Assembly: GCF_020035535.1 (NCBI RefSeq)
Contig: NZ_CP083351.1
Location: 496,001-560,000 of the forward strand
Length of the DNA: 64,000 nucleotides
DNA from: Ensifer adhaerens
Lineage (GTDB): Bacteria > Pseudomonadota > Alphaproteobacteria > Rhizobiales > Rhizobiaceae
Direction of reading: 5' to 3'
A program made the position numbers and the translations under genes. Under the pieces are notes generated by a model, which was not told the DNA's origin, searched no databases, and saw only the letters and a list, made by a program, of their open reading frames with translations. Shown here piece after piece: positions 17,288-26,830 of this stretch (its first letter is position 1; the number at the start of each line of letters is the position of its first letter).

Positions 17288-18796
17288 ATGGACAAAAGCG
17301 TTTCGGCGACGGCAAAAACAGGGGTCGAGGGTCTGGATGATATTCTCTCGGGAGGACTTTCGCGTCGTCATGTGTTTCTGCTGGAGGGGGCGCCCGGTAC
17401 GGGAAAGACAACTGTCGCGCTGCAGTTCCTCCAGGAGGGAGCGCTGCTTGGCGAGAAGTGTCTGTACATCACGCTGTCGGAGACCGAGGAAGAACTGCGC
17501 GACAGTGCGCTCTCGCACGGGATGGAAATCCATGACAACATCAAGATTTTCGAGCTTGTTCCGCCTGAAAGCCTGTTGAACGAGGAACAGCAGCAAAGCT
17601 TGCTCTACTCGTCGGATCTTGAACTCGGCGAGACCACGAAGATGATCTTCGAGGCCTTTGAGAGAGTGCAGCCCAGCCGCGTCGTCCTCGACAGCCTGTC
17701 AGAAATCAGGCTGCTTGCCCAAAGCTCCCTGCGCTATCGGCGGCAGATCCTGGCTTTGAAGCATTTTTTTGCCAAGACGGGCGCAACCGTGCTTCTGCTC
17801 GACGACATGACCTCAGACAGTCTCGATAAGACCGTGCACAGCGTCGTGCATGGAGTAATCCATCTCGAGCAGCTGGCGCCAAACTACGGTTCGGAAAGAC
17901 GTCGCCTGAGGATCACCAAATACCGTGGCCAGGCCTACCGCGGCGGTTATCATGACTTCACGATCAGGACCGGGGGTGTATCGGTCTTTCCGCGTTTGCG
18001 CGCCATCGAGCACCGAACGGAGTTCAAGCGCACGACCCTGACGAGCGGCATCTCCGAACTCGATGCGCTGTTGGGTGGTGGCATCGAGCGGGGATCGAGC
18101 ACGCTGCTCATTGGTCCGGCGGGCACGGGCAAGAGTTTGTTTGCTTTGCAATTCGTTGACGCTGCCGTCAAGCGCGGCGAACGGGCGGCACTTTTCATTT
18201 TTGACGAAGAACTGGGGCTGCTTTTCGAGCGAACGAAGGCGCTGGGGTTCGACCTGGAGAACCATCAACGGGAGGGCCTGATCCATATCGAGCAACTCGA
18301 TGCTGCCGAACTCTCGCCCGGCGAGTTCGCTCAGCGCGTGCGCGACCGGGTTGCAAGTTTTGAGGCGAAGACCGTCATCATCGATAGCATCAATGGCTAT
18401 CAGGCCTCCATGCCCGAGGAAAACGCGCTCATCCTTCATATGCATGAATTGCTGCAATATCTGAACCGTCAAGGCGTGAACACCTTTGTAACGGTGGCCC
18501 AACATGGCCTCGTTGGCGACATGAAGTCGCCGGTCGACGTGACCTACCTCGCCGATGCCGTTATCCTGCTACGCTACTTCGAGGCTCTTGGCAAAGTCAG
18601 GCGGGCTATTTCCGTCATCAAGAAGCGTACAGGCAAGCACGAGGAAACCATTCGGGAATTCCGCATCGGCAAGGGTGGGCTCTCGCTCGGCGAACCCCTT
18701 TCGGACTTCCAGGGTGTCTTGCGAGGCGTACCGACCTTTGTTGGCAACAAACAGCCGCTTTTACAGTCTGATGAGGGGGAGGACCATTCCAAATAG
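17288..18796 (+). CDS. KaiC-like double-domain RecA-fold ATPase
   Basis: 502 residues, two KaiC domains: CI with Walker A GAPGTGKTT (near 35) and CII with GPAGTGKS (near 277), each followed by a DS-type Walker B (VVLDSLSE, VIIDSINGY). The CII C-terminus SVIKKRTGKHEETIREFRIG matches the cyanobacterial clock protein. At the cyanobacterial phosphorylation sites Ser431/Thr432 this protein appears to have Thr-Tyr (in VDVTYLAD; alignment by eye). No KaiA or KaiB gene is in the window. The stop overlaps the next gene, a hybrid kinase, so the ATPase probably feeds a kinase output, as KaiC does with SasA (inference). Whether it keeps time or reports energy state is unknown. Confidence 0.85.
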   Translation: MDKSVSATAKTGVEGLDDILSGGLSRRHVFLLEGAPGTGKTTVALQFLQEGALLGEKCLYITLSETEEELRDSALSHGMEIHDNIKIFELVPPESLLNEEQQQSLLYSSDLELGETTKMIFEAFERVQPSRVVLDSLSEIRLLAQSSLRYRRQILALKHFFAKTGATVLLLDDMTSDSLDKTVHSVVHGVIHLEQLAPNYGSERRRLRITKYRGQAYRGGYHDFTIRTGGVSVFPRLRAIEHRTEFKRTTLTSGISELDALLGGGIERGSSTLLIGPAGTGKSLFALQFVDAAVKRGERAALFIFDEELGLLFERTKALGFDLENHQREGLIHIEQLDAAELSPGEFAQRVRDRVASFEAKTVIIDSINGYQASMPEENALILHMHELLQYLNRQGVNTFVTVAQHGLVGDMKSPVDVTYLADAVILLRYFEALGKVRRAISVIKKRTGKHEETIREFRIGKGGLSLGEPLSDFQGVLRGVPTFVGNKQPLLQSDEGEDHSK

Positions 18797-20828
18797 AGAC
18801 GCCATTGCTCTGATCCATGCGCCGTTGGGGCGGGACGCTCAAATCGCGGGCTCGCTTTTGTCCGAAGCCGGGATCCCGTCGAAAGTCGTGGAAGATCTCC
18901 AGGCTTTCGTGCAGGCCTTGGAAGAGGATACCGCTTTTGCCGTCGTAACGGAGGAGGCACTGCGCTCAGCCGACCTTCGTCGCCTGTCTGCATGGATCAA
19001 ATCACAACCAAGTTGGTCTGACCTTCCGTTCATTATCTTCACCCATCGTGGCGGTGGTCCTGAGCGTAACCCTTCTGCTGCCCGCCTTTTAGAGGTGTTG
19101 GGGAATGTCAGTTTCATCGAGCGGCCGTTCCATGCCACGACCTTCGTCAGCGTAGCCAATTCGGCCCTTCGAGGTCGCCGACGCCAGTACGAGGCGCGGC
19201 TACGCATCGAGGCACTAGACGAGGGCGAAAGGCGGCTTCAGACTGCCCTTGAAGCAGGCCGCCTGGGGGCATGGGAACTTGATCTTACCACCCATGCCCT
19301 GGAAGGGTCGTCTATCTTTCGGGCTGTATTTGGCCGGAGGCCTGCCGACGCGTTCACCTATGAGGATCTTCTTGCCGCAATTCATCCTGACGACGTCAAC
19401 AAGATGGAATCCGTGATGCATGCCACCATGGCGAGTGGGACGGATTTTGCGATCGAATTTCGCGTGGTCTGGCCTGACGGAACGGTTCATTGGGCGGAAA
19501 ATCGCGCGCAGCTTTATAGAGACCGGACCGGAAAGGCGATCAAGCTGGTCGGTGTCTCCTCGGATGTCACCGACCGAATATCATCCGAAGTACAGCAGCG
19601 CCAACTGAACGAGATCCTCGAGGAGCGCGTTGTCGAGCGAACAGCTGAACTTCACAAGGCCCACGCTGTCGTGATGGCGGAAATGGCACACCGGGAGCGC
19701 GCCGAAGCACAACTTCGCCAGGCCCAGAAGATGGAGGCGATCGGGCAGCTGACGGGTGGGGTCGCCCATGATTTCAACAATCTTCTAATGGCGGTCTTGG
19801 GAAATCTCGAGCTACTGCGCAAATATGCCGGCGGCGACGTGAAAGCGGCAAGATTGATCGACGGCGCACTTCAGGGAGCCAGGCGCGGAGCATCGCTGAC
19901 GCAGCGGCTTCTCGCCTTCGCGCGCCGTCAAGATCTCCACGTCGGACCGGTGGATCTCGGCAAGTTGGTGGGGGAAATGGCCGATCTCATAAAGCGCACG
20001 GTCGGAACGGGCATTGTAATTGAAACCTCCTTTCCCGCCAGCCTGGATGCGGTACTTGGCGACTCCAACCAGTTGGAACTGGCGCTCCTCAACCTCGTGG
20101 TAAATGCGCGGGACGCTATGCCGAACGGCGGGACGATCCGTATCGAGCTGAGGCAGGCGAACCTCGTGAGGCGGGACGGTGATCTTATGCCGGGGCAATA
20201 TGGAGTACTTTCCGTTGCCGACGAGGGCCATGGCATGGATGAAGCTACGCTGCAAAAAGCGATAGAGCCGTTTTTCTCGACCAAGGAACTCGGCAAAGGA
20301 ACGGGGCTCGGCCTATCGATGATCCACGGCCTTGCACTTCAACTCAAGGGAACACTCCGGCTTCGCAGCACACCGGAGAAAGGCACTACGGCGGAACTCT
20401 GGCTTCCGGTATCGAGACAAGAGCCTGTCGTGCCCGAGGAAGCTGTTCTCCCGCTAGAGGATCGGCGGTTCCGGCCGCTACGCGTCCTACTCGTTGACGA
20501 CGATTTCCTGATCTCCATGAGTTCTGCCGACATGCTCGTCGATCTCGGGCACGAGGTCGTGGAGGCCAATTCTGGCAAGGAGGCGCTCGCTCACTTGACG
20601 GGGAATGGCCGGTTCGACCTGTTGATCACCGACTACTCCATGCCGCAGATGACAGGTGGAGAGCTGGCCAAGGCGGCGCGTGACCTGTTTCCCGATTTGC
20701 CGATCCTGATCGCATCCGGATATTCGGAGCTGCCGCCAGGCGTAGATTTCGATGTGGCAAGGCTTGCAAAGCCCTACACCCAGAAGCAACTCGCGACAGA
20801 AATCGAACGTGTCTTGAAAGATGTCTGA
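18771..20828 (+). CDS. Hybrid histidine kinase paired with the KaiC-like ATPase
   Basis: 685 residues, no membrane segment. Order: N-terminal receiver-like domain (about 10-120) in which the phospho-acceptor position reads FAVVTEEAL, with no Asp, so a pseudo-receiver; PAS_3-type sensor (about 150-270, [10 protein letters not shown]); coiled coil; kinase core with His333 in [11 protein letters not shown]; ATPase domain with GTGLGLSM; C-terminal receiver (from about 570, [14 protein letters not shown]). The ATG at 18771 overlaps the kaiC-like gene by 26 bases but lacks a good ribosome binding site. GGGGAGGA just inside it could instead serve a rare ATT start at 18786, so the true start is uncertain. 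Its kinase-receiver half is closely similar to the kinase at 41363-43036. Confidence 0.82.
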   Translation: MRGRTIPNRDAIALIHAPLGRDAQIAGSLLSEAGIPSKVVEDLQAFVQALEEDTAFAVVTEEALRSADLRRLSAWIKSQPSWSDLPFIIFTHRGGGPERNPSAARLLEVLGNVSFIERPFHATTFVSVANSALRGRRRQYEARLRIEALDEGERRLQTALEAGRLGAWELDLTTHALEGSSIFRAVFGRRPADAFTYEDLLAAIHPDDVNKMESVMHATMASGTDFAIEFRVVWPDGTVHWAENRAQLYRDRTGKAIKLVGVSSDVTDRISSEVQQRQLNEILEERVVERTAELHKAHAVVMAEMAHRERAEAQLRQAQKMEAIGQLTGGVAHDFNNLLMAVLGNLELLRKYAGGDVKAARLIDGALQGARRGASLTQRLLAFARRQDLHVGPVDLGKLVGEMADLIKRTVGTGIVIETSFPASLDAVLGDSNQLELALLNLVVNARDAMPNGGTIRIELRQANLVRRDGDLMPGQYGVLSVADEGHGMDEATLQKAIEPFFSTKELGKGTGLGLSMIHGLALQLKGTLRLRSTPEKGTTAELWLPVSRQEPVVPEEAVLPLEDRRFRPLRVLLVDDDFLISMSSADMLVDLGHEVVEANSGKEALAHLTGNGRFDLLITDYSMPQMTGGELAKAARDLFPDLPILIASGYSELPPGVDFDVARLAKPYTQKQLATEIERVLKDV

Positions 20829-20897
20829 GGCACGACGGGATCTTTGAGAGCGATCCGCCGTACCCTGGCCTGGTGAGCGCTGCGAAACCGGGCTGAT

Positions 20898-21083
20898 TTA
20901 AAGCCGATCGTCCTTAATCAGCGACCTGATCAAGGGCTGTTCGCGCACTGATTGGGTGGAAAAACAGACCGTATCGAACGACGTCATGGTTTTCCGATCG
21001 ATGGTGCGCGAGATATACATGCCTTCAACGGCGGCATGGATCGCCTCAAAGGCATCACTCTTGAACCTGTGCGTGGTCGCCAT
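20898..21083 (-). pseudogene. Truncated HTH antitoxin-like gene
   Basis: The opening ATTHRFKSDAFEAIHAAVEG with IDRKTMTSFD matches the N-terminus of HigA/MqsA-type antitoxin regulators (usually RRYKSDAFEAIHxxAxGLxxAGxIDKKTMRxFD). The helix-turn-helix domain that should follow is absent: the frame runs through unrelated sequence to a stop at 20898. No toxin gene adjoins it. I read it as the remains of a toxin-antitoxin locus. Confidence 0.5.
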
Positions 21084-21137
21084 TTCAAACCTCAAACAGG
21101 ACCGTCCCGGCGTTCGTTGCTCTCGCTGAAAGTCGAT

Positions 21138-21317
21138 CTATTGCCCACCCGGCAGCCGCGTCATCCGGCGTCGCAACTCTTTTGCAAGGGCTGCGCGATG
21201 AAACGGTGACATCTTTCTCCACGCCTTGATTTCCGCGGTTGTGCGTCCACAGCCAACGCACCACTTTTTGCGCGGATCGAACTGGCAAATGTCAGTGCAG
21301 GGATCTTCAATCTTCAT
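21138..21317 (-). CDS. DUF1289 small Cys-rich protein
   Basis: 59 residues, start ATG at 21317, stop TAG at 21138. The N-terminus EDPCTDICQFDPRKKWCVGC is the four-cysteine signature of DUF1289 proteins (C-x3-C-x8-C-x2-C, presumably metal binding), followed by GRTTAEIKAWRKM and a basic tail. It is very short and easily missed. Function is unknown in the family; these genes are common beside core metabolism genes in proteobacteria, but here it stands alone. Confidence 0.85.
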   Translation of the reverse strand: MKIEDPCTDICQFDPRKKWCVGCGRTTAEIKAWRKMSPFHRAALAKELRRRMTRLPGGQ

Positions 21318-21521
21318 TGTATCTCAAAATCACCACCGGCCACTGCGCGCAGACGACAATGCGCGGAACTGCCGTGGCGTCATTTATATGAACACAACGA
21401 CGCCGACCAGCCACGGCATCGAGTTTGGGCAGGAGATGGAACGTTTAATTTTCCGCCGCATGTTTTTTGGCGCGGGATGCTCGTCGCCCTTTGTAGATGA
21501 CCCCAGTCGTACGCAATGTCA

Positions 21522-21725
21522 TCAATGGCGCGAAGATAACTGCCAATAACGCGCCAGCTCCGGATCGAGCGTCAAATGCTCCTGCCAGGCGGGCTCTGGA
21601 ACTTGTCCTGATAGGTAGGCTTCTATCAGTAAGCGTTGATCGTCGTTTAGTTTTGGCTCGGTCGGACGATGAAGATGGAACAGCTCAAGGACCGCATCGC
21701 CGATATCTCTCATGTGGATAGACAT
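21522..21725 (-). CDS. Small hypothetical protein, 67 residues
   Basis: Reads SIHMRDIGDAVLELFHLHRP, then LNDDQRLLIEAYLSGQVPEP and WQEHLTLDPELARYW: two amphipathic helices, well-formed and protein-like. The ATG at 21725 has GAGG 7 bases upstream. No family recognised. It lies between the DUF1289 gene and the ligase on the same strand. Confidence 0.5.
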   Translation of the reverse strand: MSIHMRDIGDAVLELFHLHRPTEPKLNDDQRLLIEAYLSGQVPEPAWQEHLTLDPELARYWQLSSRH

Positions 21726-21866
21726 TTGATACCTCGCTTCGCCCTCTTCGAGGTAAACGCATTCGAGCCCCTGATGTTTCACGCCAAGGGTAGAGCGCTG
21801 CGCGCAAGAGGCAGGTTCAAAGCAAGGACGTGGCAAGTTGCCGACTACTGTTTGGTACCGTCGAAG

Positions 21867-22940
21867 TCAGGCCCGCCGTCCCCGGAGACGACAGACGTCC
21901 GCATTGTCCTGGAATTCCCGCAAGCCTTTAAACGAGGGGTGCCGGAGCTTTTCGTCTGCCGTCCAGGCGCTATACTCGATTTCGGCAATCAGGGTCGGTT
22001 GCACCCACACGACTTTGCGTTTGCTTGAATAGGGCACGGGCGGCTGTTTGTGCCTCCAGGGGATCTTGTCCATCGTCTTTCGAAGTTGCACCGCGTCACG
22101 TTCCTTAAAACCGGTGCCGACGCTACCAACGTAAACCAGTTCGCCATCGCTTAACGCTCCAAGCATCAGGGCTCCGAATCCAGCCCGAGATGCCGTGGAA
22201 GGTTCGTACCCCACCACCATGAACGCGTCACTCTGGGTGCACTTGAGTTTGATCCAGTCGCCGGTGCGGCCGGAGCGATAGAAACTGTCCTGACGTTTGC
22301 CGACAATGCCTTCAAGTCCCATCCTGCAGGCGTGATCAAGCAGGTGAGTAGGGTCCGCATCGAGCTCTTCGGAAAGCAGGATCGCGCCCTCATGACCGCG
22401 CAATGTCTCTTCAAGCAGGTGGCGCCGGGTTCGATATTCCACGTGGCGCATGTCGTGACCGTCAAGATAGAGGAGATCGAACGCATAAAGCAGGGCAGGC
22501 GAGGGCTGGTTTCCGATCTTTCGTCCCGATGCCCCGAGCGACTTCTGCAGCAGACTGAAATCCGATCTGCCCTCCTCGTCGACAACGACAGCTTCTCCAT
22601 CCAGGATCATGGACGTTGGTGCGAAGGTTCGCGCCGCTTCGGCGATTGCGGGGAACCGATTGGTCCAGTCAAAGCCTCCCCGGGTGAGAATTCTCACACG
22701 ATTGGCCTCGATGTGAACGTGCAGGCGATACCCGTCCCACTTGATCTCCCAGCCCCAGCTGCCGCCGACAGGGGGCTTGTGGATTAAGAGAGCGAGCGCT
22801 GGCTGGATGCGGCCGGGCATCGGGTCGAATAGAAGCCTTGGCTGCAAAGGATCGCGCCTGGTGATGCGGCCGCTTTTTAGCGCAGTCATTTCGTCCTTTA
22901 ACAAAGGCTGTGATCGAGGCGAGCGGGGTCTTTTGGTCAT
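21867..22940 (-). CDS. ATP-dependent DNA ligase, stand-alone LigD ligase domain
   Basis: 357 residues with only the ligase part of LigD: nucleotidyltransferase domain with the adenylation lysine (Lys67) in EIKWDGYR, motif LDGEAVVVDEEGR, the motif FDLLYLDGHD, EGIVGKR and DWIKLKC, then an OB-fold with GSVGTGF and AEIEYSAWT. The polymerase and phosphoesterase domains of full LigD are absent. Such enzymes seal breaks in Ku-dependent end joining, and rhizobia commonly carry several ligD-like genes. No ku gene is in the window. Confidence 0.85.
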   Translation of the reverse strand: MTKRPRSPRSQPLLKDEMTALKSGRITRRDPLQPRLLFDPMPGRIQPALALLIHKPPVGGSWGWEIKWDGYRLHVHIEANRVRILTRGGFDWTNRFPAIAEAARTFAPTSMILDGEAVVVDEEGRSDFSLLQKSLGASGRKIGNQPSPALLYAFDLLYLDGHDMRHVEYRTRRHLLEETLRGHEGAILLSEELDADPTHLLDHACRMGLEGIVGKRQDSFYRSGRTGDWIKLKCTQSDAFMVVGYEPSTASRAGFGALMLGALSDGELVYVGSVGTGFKERDAVQLRKTMDKIPWRHKQPPVPYSSKRKVVWVQPTLIAEIEYSAWTADEKLRHPSFKGLREFQDNADVCRLRGRRA

Positions 22941-23240
22941 TTTGCTAGTGTATCAGCAAAATCTCAAATTAACTCCGCACTGAACCGCTGCTGCGTGATT
23001 CGACCTTGCAACAGCGGCGCGCTGGTTGCTTTCATGTCGCGAGCGGCCTGCAGCGCGTTAGGCAGCTGTAGAGCTACATGAGATATCGCGGACGTAGGCG
23101 TTCGAACGAGGCCAATTTGGACATTGGAGGTCGACAGCACGGTATTTGTTTCGGGCGGGCGTTCGTCTTTCACGCGCCATTATTGACTCTCATCTTTCCC
23201 CGTTGGAAAAAAGACGGAACGTTGGAGAGGGAAACAACAC
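22941..23240. other. Divergent intergenic region, ligase / SyrB-like gene
   Basis: 300 bases. A 69-residue reverse frame inside it (22964-23173) has no ribosome binding site or protein-like pattern and is not called. No promoter could be assigned with confidence; GAGAGGGAAACAAC precedes the forward start codon. Confidence 0.35.
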
Positions 23241-23645
23241 ATGGCAGACGAGAGCAATACCGAGGTTGTCGAGGCAACGACGCCTGCAGAGACGGCAGCG
23301 CCCAAGAAGCGCCGGGGGCCGAAGCCGAAACAAGCCACTTTAGAAGTCGCTGCTGAAGCCATCGATGCAAAGCCCGCAAAGGCTGTAGGCGGACGCCGGA
23401 AAACGCCGGAGAAGTCGGCGAACGAGGCTGTGACCGGCAAGGCTGCGGCCAGGACCACGACCAAGAAGCCAGCCAAGAGCACTGAAGCCCGACCTGCAAA
23501 ACAAGCGAGTGCGCCAGCTCCAGTTCTCGACGAGATCGCAGACCTGCTTCAGCTCGAAGAAGAAAATGCGAAGCTTCGCAAGGCGTTGGCTGAAAAATTG
23601 CGCACCGAAAATGCGGACCTGCGCAAGCGGCTTGGTCTTGCCTGA
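23241..23645 (+). CDS. SyrB-like protein, first of a tandem pair
   Basis: 134 residues. Lys/Ala/Pro-rich, histone H1-like N-terminal two-thirds (PKKRRGPKPKQ, AGGRRKTPEKS-type repeats) and a conserved C-terminal coiled coil LLQLEEENAKLRKALAEKLR followed by TENADLRKRLGLA. This is the make-up of SyrB of Sinorhizobium, where SyrA/SyrB act on exopolysaccharide and nod gene control. The basic tail suggests DNA binding. It is followed 111 bp later by a second, divergent member. Function here is inferred from family only. Confidence 0.75.
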   Translation: MADESNTEVVEATTPAETAAPKKRRGPKPKQATLEVAAEAIDAKPAKAVGGRRKTPEKSANEAVTGKAAARTTTKKPAKSTEARPAKQASAPAPVLDEIADLLQLEEENAKLRKALAEKLRTENADLRKRLGLA

Positions 23646-23756
23646 GCATCCGGCCATTTCCTATCTGGCGGGGCAAGCAGCCCCGTCGTCTTGTCTTGGT
23701 TGCTCAGACGCCGGAGCCACGGTTCCAGATGCGCCTGCTCGAGGTGAGGCCGCATC

Positions 23757-24296
23757 ATGAAGTCACCCTGGAGATTTCTGGTCGAACTAGCCTCTAGAGG
23801 TGGAGCGACCAAGGAGCAGGAGAGCGCGAGAGAGACAGAGGCCCCGAATTCGGATGGCTCATCGCTGCCCTCAGAGAGCTCCTGGACCAGTGACCTTCCG
23901 CCCCCAGCAGCTGAAGCACCGAATGAGGTGAACGAAGCGGCTGCAAAGGCGGATCGTGTATTAGCGGACGAAAACGAAGCGCCGACCGCCACTTTCGTTG
24001 ATGAGAAGCATGCTGACGATCAAGGTGACGATGCTGAACGCGCACCATCGTCACAGCCACTTCCACAAAAGGTAAAGCGCCGCGTCAAGAAGACCAGCGT
24101 CCGGAGGGCCAGAGCGGTCGTCCCCATCGACGGTGTGGATGAAGGCTCTTTCGTAGCTCAGCCTCGGACGTTCAAGGAAGAAGTTGCTGATCTCGATGAC
24201 GAAATCAGGATGCTGAGGCGACAGCTTGCGCAAAAACTACGCGTGCAGAATGAGCAGTTGAAGAAACTCCTCGAGCGGTTCGACGCTGATGTTTAA
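23757..24296 (+). CDS. SyrB-like protein, second of a tandem pair
   Basis: 179 residues. The start SPWRFLVELASRG is followed by an acidic, low-complexity stretch (about 20-100), then a basic patch VKRRVKKTSVRRARAVVP and a C-terminal coiled coil LDDEIRMLRRQLAQKLRVQN, aligned with the end of the preceding protein. Unlike the first copy, the middle is acidic rather than basic, so the two may have opposite charge roles. Divergent duplicates in tandem are likely. Confidence 0.7.
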   Translation: MKSPWRFLVELASRGGATKEQESARETEAPNSDGSSLPSESSWTSDLPPPAAEAPNEVNEAAAKADRVLADENEAPTATFVDEKHADDQGDDAERAPSSQPLPQKVKRRVKKTSVRRARAVVPIDGVDEGSFVAQPRTFKEEVADLDDEIRMLRRQLAQKLRVQNEQLKKLLERFDADV

Positions 24297-24331
24297 GCGC
24301 TTCCTGCGTGCAGTCGATGGTTCATCGACCG

Positions 24332-26830
24332 TCATTGCGACGTGTGGCGAGGGGACGGCGCACGGAACGTCTTCCTGTTGGTCTTGATGAAATGTAGCAC
24401 CTTTTGAGCAGGTAGCGGCCGCGAGATCAAATAGCCCTGCGCCTCATCGAAGCCTTCAATCCTGACAACGTCGAGTTGGCTTTGCTTTTCGACACCCTCG
24501 ACCGTCGTCGTAATTCCGAGGGACCGGCCGATGGCCGCCACAGCTCGGATAATAGCCAGTGATTCCCTGCCATCTGGAAGGTCGCTTATGAAACTTCGAT
24601 CGACCTTGATCTTGTCGAAGGAAAACGTCCTCAAATAGGCGAGAGAGGAATAGCCGGTTCCAAAATCGTCAATTGCGATCTTTGCACCAAGCTCCCGCAG
24701 CTCTCTCAGCCGTTGCAGGTTGTCATCACAGTCATTGAGCATGACGGATTCGGTGATCTCAAGTTGGAGCCGTGCGCCATCAAGTCCCGTGGCGTTGAGA
24801 ACGTCGGACACAGTCGCTGCGAGCCGGGGGTTCCTGAATTGCAGCGGAGAAAGATTGACGGCCACACCGATGTGGGCTGGCCACCTTCGAGCGTCGACGC
24901 AGGCCCGCCGCAGAACCCATTCGCCCAACACGTCGATCAGGCCGGCTTCCTCCGCAACCGGGATGAATTCTGCAGGAGAAACCGGACCGAGCTCCCGCGG
25001 TGACCAGCGAACGAGCGCTTCCAATGCGGGAATCTCGCCTGTTAGAAGGTTGAGCAAGGGCTGGTAATGGAGCTCGAGTTCATCGTTTTCGACCGCTCTC
25101 CTGAGGGCTGTCTTTAGGTTTTGCTGCTTGCGAACTTGAAGACCCATGTCGGGCCTGTATTCCACACAAGCGCCGCGGCCGCGAGCCTTCGCATAGTCCA
25201 GCGCCACGTCGGCTGCCTGAACAAGTGCATCGAGCGCCATGTCACCGGCTGCACCGGTTGTAAAGCCAACGCTTGCCGGAAGCTCGATGGGGTTTCCTGC
25301 GAGCGGGAATGGATACCCAACGACTGCAACAAGCTGTCGAGCCAGGCTACTGGCTTCGTCGGTGCTGTTGAGACCAACGCGCAGGACGCAGAATTCGTCC
25401 CCGCCTAGACGGCACAGGATGTCTGACTGCATCAAAGAATTTCGCAGCCGATCGGCCACGCGGCTCAACAATTGATCGCCGGCCCTTCTCCCGTGCGCAT
25501 CATTGATCGATCTGAAGTCATCCAGATCAAGGCATAGAAGCGCCATCTTCGTGCCTGGTGCGATGGCTTTGCACAGGAGGTCGAATTCTTCCCGAAGGTA
25601 GCGGCGGTTCGGCAATCCCGTCAGCGCATCGTGCCGGGCCATGTGATGGACCTGCTTTTGTGCCACCAGCTTTTGTTGCTGCGCATTTCGGCGCTCTGTT
25701 ATGTCGACTGCAATGCCAACAAAGCCGACGAACTTACCGTCGGCTGCAAAGCGCGACTGTCCCGCATCCAGAACCCAAACGGAGCTACCGTAGGGGCGTA
25801 ACAAGCGATACTCCATACGGATCGGTTGACGCAGATCGAAGGCCCTTGAAAACGCCGCCTCCACCTTTTGGCGGTCGTCGGGATGGATCGCGCTCAGCCA
25901 TCCTTTCCCAACTGCTTGCTCGGGTGTCTGCCCGGTCGTCTCTTGCCAGAGCCGGCTGTGGTAGTCGTTGCTGCCGGTTGCGTTGGTGACCCAGATCATC
26001 GCTGGCGCATCATCGGCGATTGCCCGGAAACGCGCCTCGCTTTCCTTCAACGCCTCCAGCGCCTTTCGTTCCTCATCTATGTCTTCGACCGTTCCGTACC
26101 AACGCAGGATCGTTCCGTCGTCCGCGCGCCGGGCCGCCGCCCGCCCGCGAAACCAACGGTAACCTCCTTCTTGCGTCGCCAAGCGAAACTCCGTGTCGAG
26201 AGGCAGGCCTGTCTGTAGTGACTTGGACCATTCTTTTTCGACATTTCCCAAGTCGGCCGGATGGATTGCCTTTGCCCAACCTGCACCGAGCGCGTCGGCT
26301 GGATCAAAACCCGTTGCTTTCCACCGCGGGCCGATCTCAAGGACTTTTCCTGATGGATCTGCTGTCCAGGGCATTTGCGGGTGCAGTTGTATCAGCGCCC
26401 GATATTGTTCCTGGCTCTCTCGGCGATCGGCCTCGGCTTGGCGTTGTGCGGTGGTGTCGAGAATCGACGCCATGATCAGGCGTTGCCCGGTCGCCAGAAC
26501 AACCCGACGGTGGTGTATCACGAGGGACCCGACGCCTTCGGGCACGAGGACTTCTTGTTCCTCAGTGATTTCTTGGCCGGTGCGCAAAACCTGCTCGTCC
26601 AATTCCCGAATGCGATCGGCCTCACTTTTTGAACGAAAATCATAGTCCGTCGAGCCGATCAGTTCGTCGTTCGTTTTGCCGATAAGGAGGCATGCCGCAC
26701 TGTTTACGTAACGAAGGCGGAAACGGTCGTCCTTCACCAAGATGGGTTGAGGCACAGCGTTGAGAAGATCGCGCACTGTGTCTTCGAAATCCGTGAATTG
26801 TTGCGACGATCTTGAGAGTGTTTTTTCCAT
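24332..26830 (-). CDS. PAS-PAS-PAS-GGDEF-EAL c-di-GMP enzyme
   Basis: 832 residues, no membrane segment. Three PAS domains (about 25-130, 150-270, 275-400), then a GGDEF domain with intact RLGGDEF and an EAL domain with intact EALVRW, DDFGTGYSSL and the FDKIKVDRSFI strand. Both activities, c-di-GMP synthesis and hydrolysis, are therefore possible; in such proteins one usually prevails under PAS control. The ATG at 26830 has GGGGGA 5 bases upstream; a longer reading to 26914 is rejected. It acts in the cytoplasm and should influence motility, attachment or polysaccharide production. It stands alone. Confidence 0.88.
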   Translation of the reverse strand: MEKTLSRSSQQFTDFEDTVRDLLNAVPQPILVKDDRFRLRYVNSAACLLIGKTNDELIGSTDYDFRSKSEADRIRELDEQVLRTGQEITEEQEVLVPEGVGSLVIHHRRVVLATGQRLIMASILDTTAQRQAEADRRESQEQYRALIQLHPQMPWTADPSGKVLEIGPRWKATGFDPADALGAGWAKAIHPADLGNVEKEWSKSLQTGLPLDTEFRLATQEGGYRWFRGRAAARRADDGTILRWYGTVEDIDEERKALEALKESEARFRAIADDAPAMIWVTNATGSNDYHSRLWQETTGQTPEQAVGKGWLSAIHPDDRQKVEAAFSRAFDLRQPIRMEYRLLRPYGSSVWVLDAGQSRFAADGKFVGFVGIAVDITERRNAQQQKLVAQKQVHHMARHDALTGLPNRRYLREEFDLLCKAIAPGTKMALLCLDLDDFRSINDAHGRRAGDQLLSRVADRLRNSLMQSDILCRLGGDEFCVLRVGLNSTDEASSLARQLVAVVGYPFPLAGNPIELPASVGFTTGAAGDMALDALVQAADVALDYAKARGRGACVEYRPDMGLQVRKQQNLKTALRRAVENDELELHYQPLLNLLTGEIPALEALVRWSPRELGPVSPAEFIPVAEEAGLIDVLGEWVLRRACVDARRWPAHIGVAVNLSPLQFRNPRLAATVSDVLNATGLDGARLQLEITESVMLNDCDDNLQRLRELRELGAKIAIDDFGTGYSSLAYLRTFSFDKIKVDRSFISDLPDGRESLAIIRAVAAIGRSLGITTTVEGVEKQSQLDVVRIEGFDEAQGYLISRPLPAQKVLHFIKTNRKTFRAPSPRHTSQ

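Noticed and set aside
22964..23173. 69-codon reverse frame between the ligase and SyrB-like genes
   Set aside because: No start signal and no recognisable feature; it lies in a divergent promoter region.
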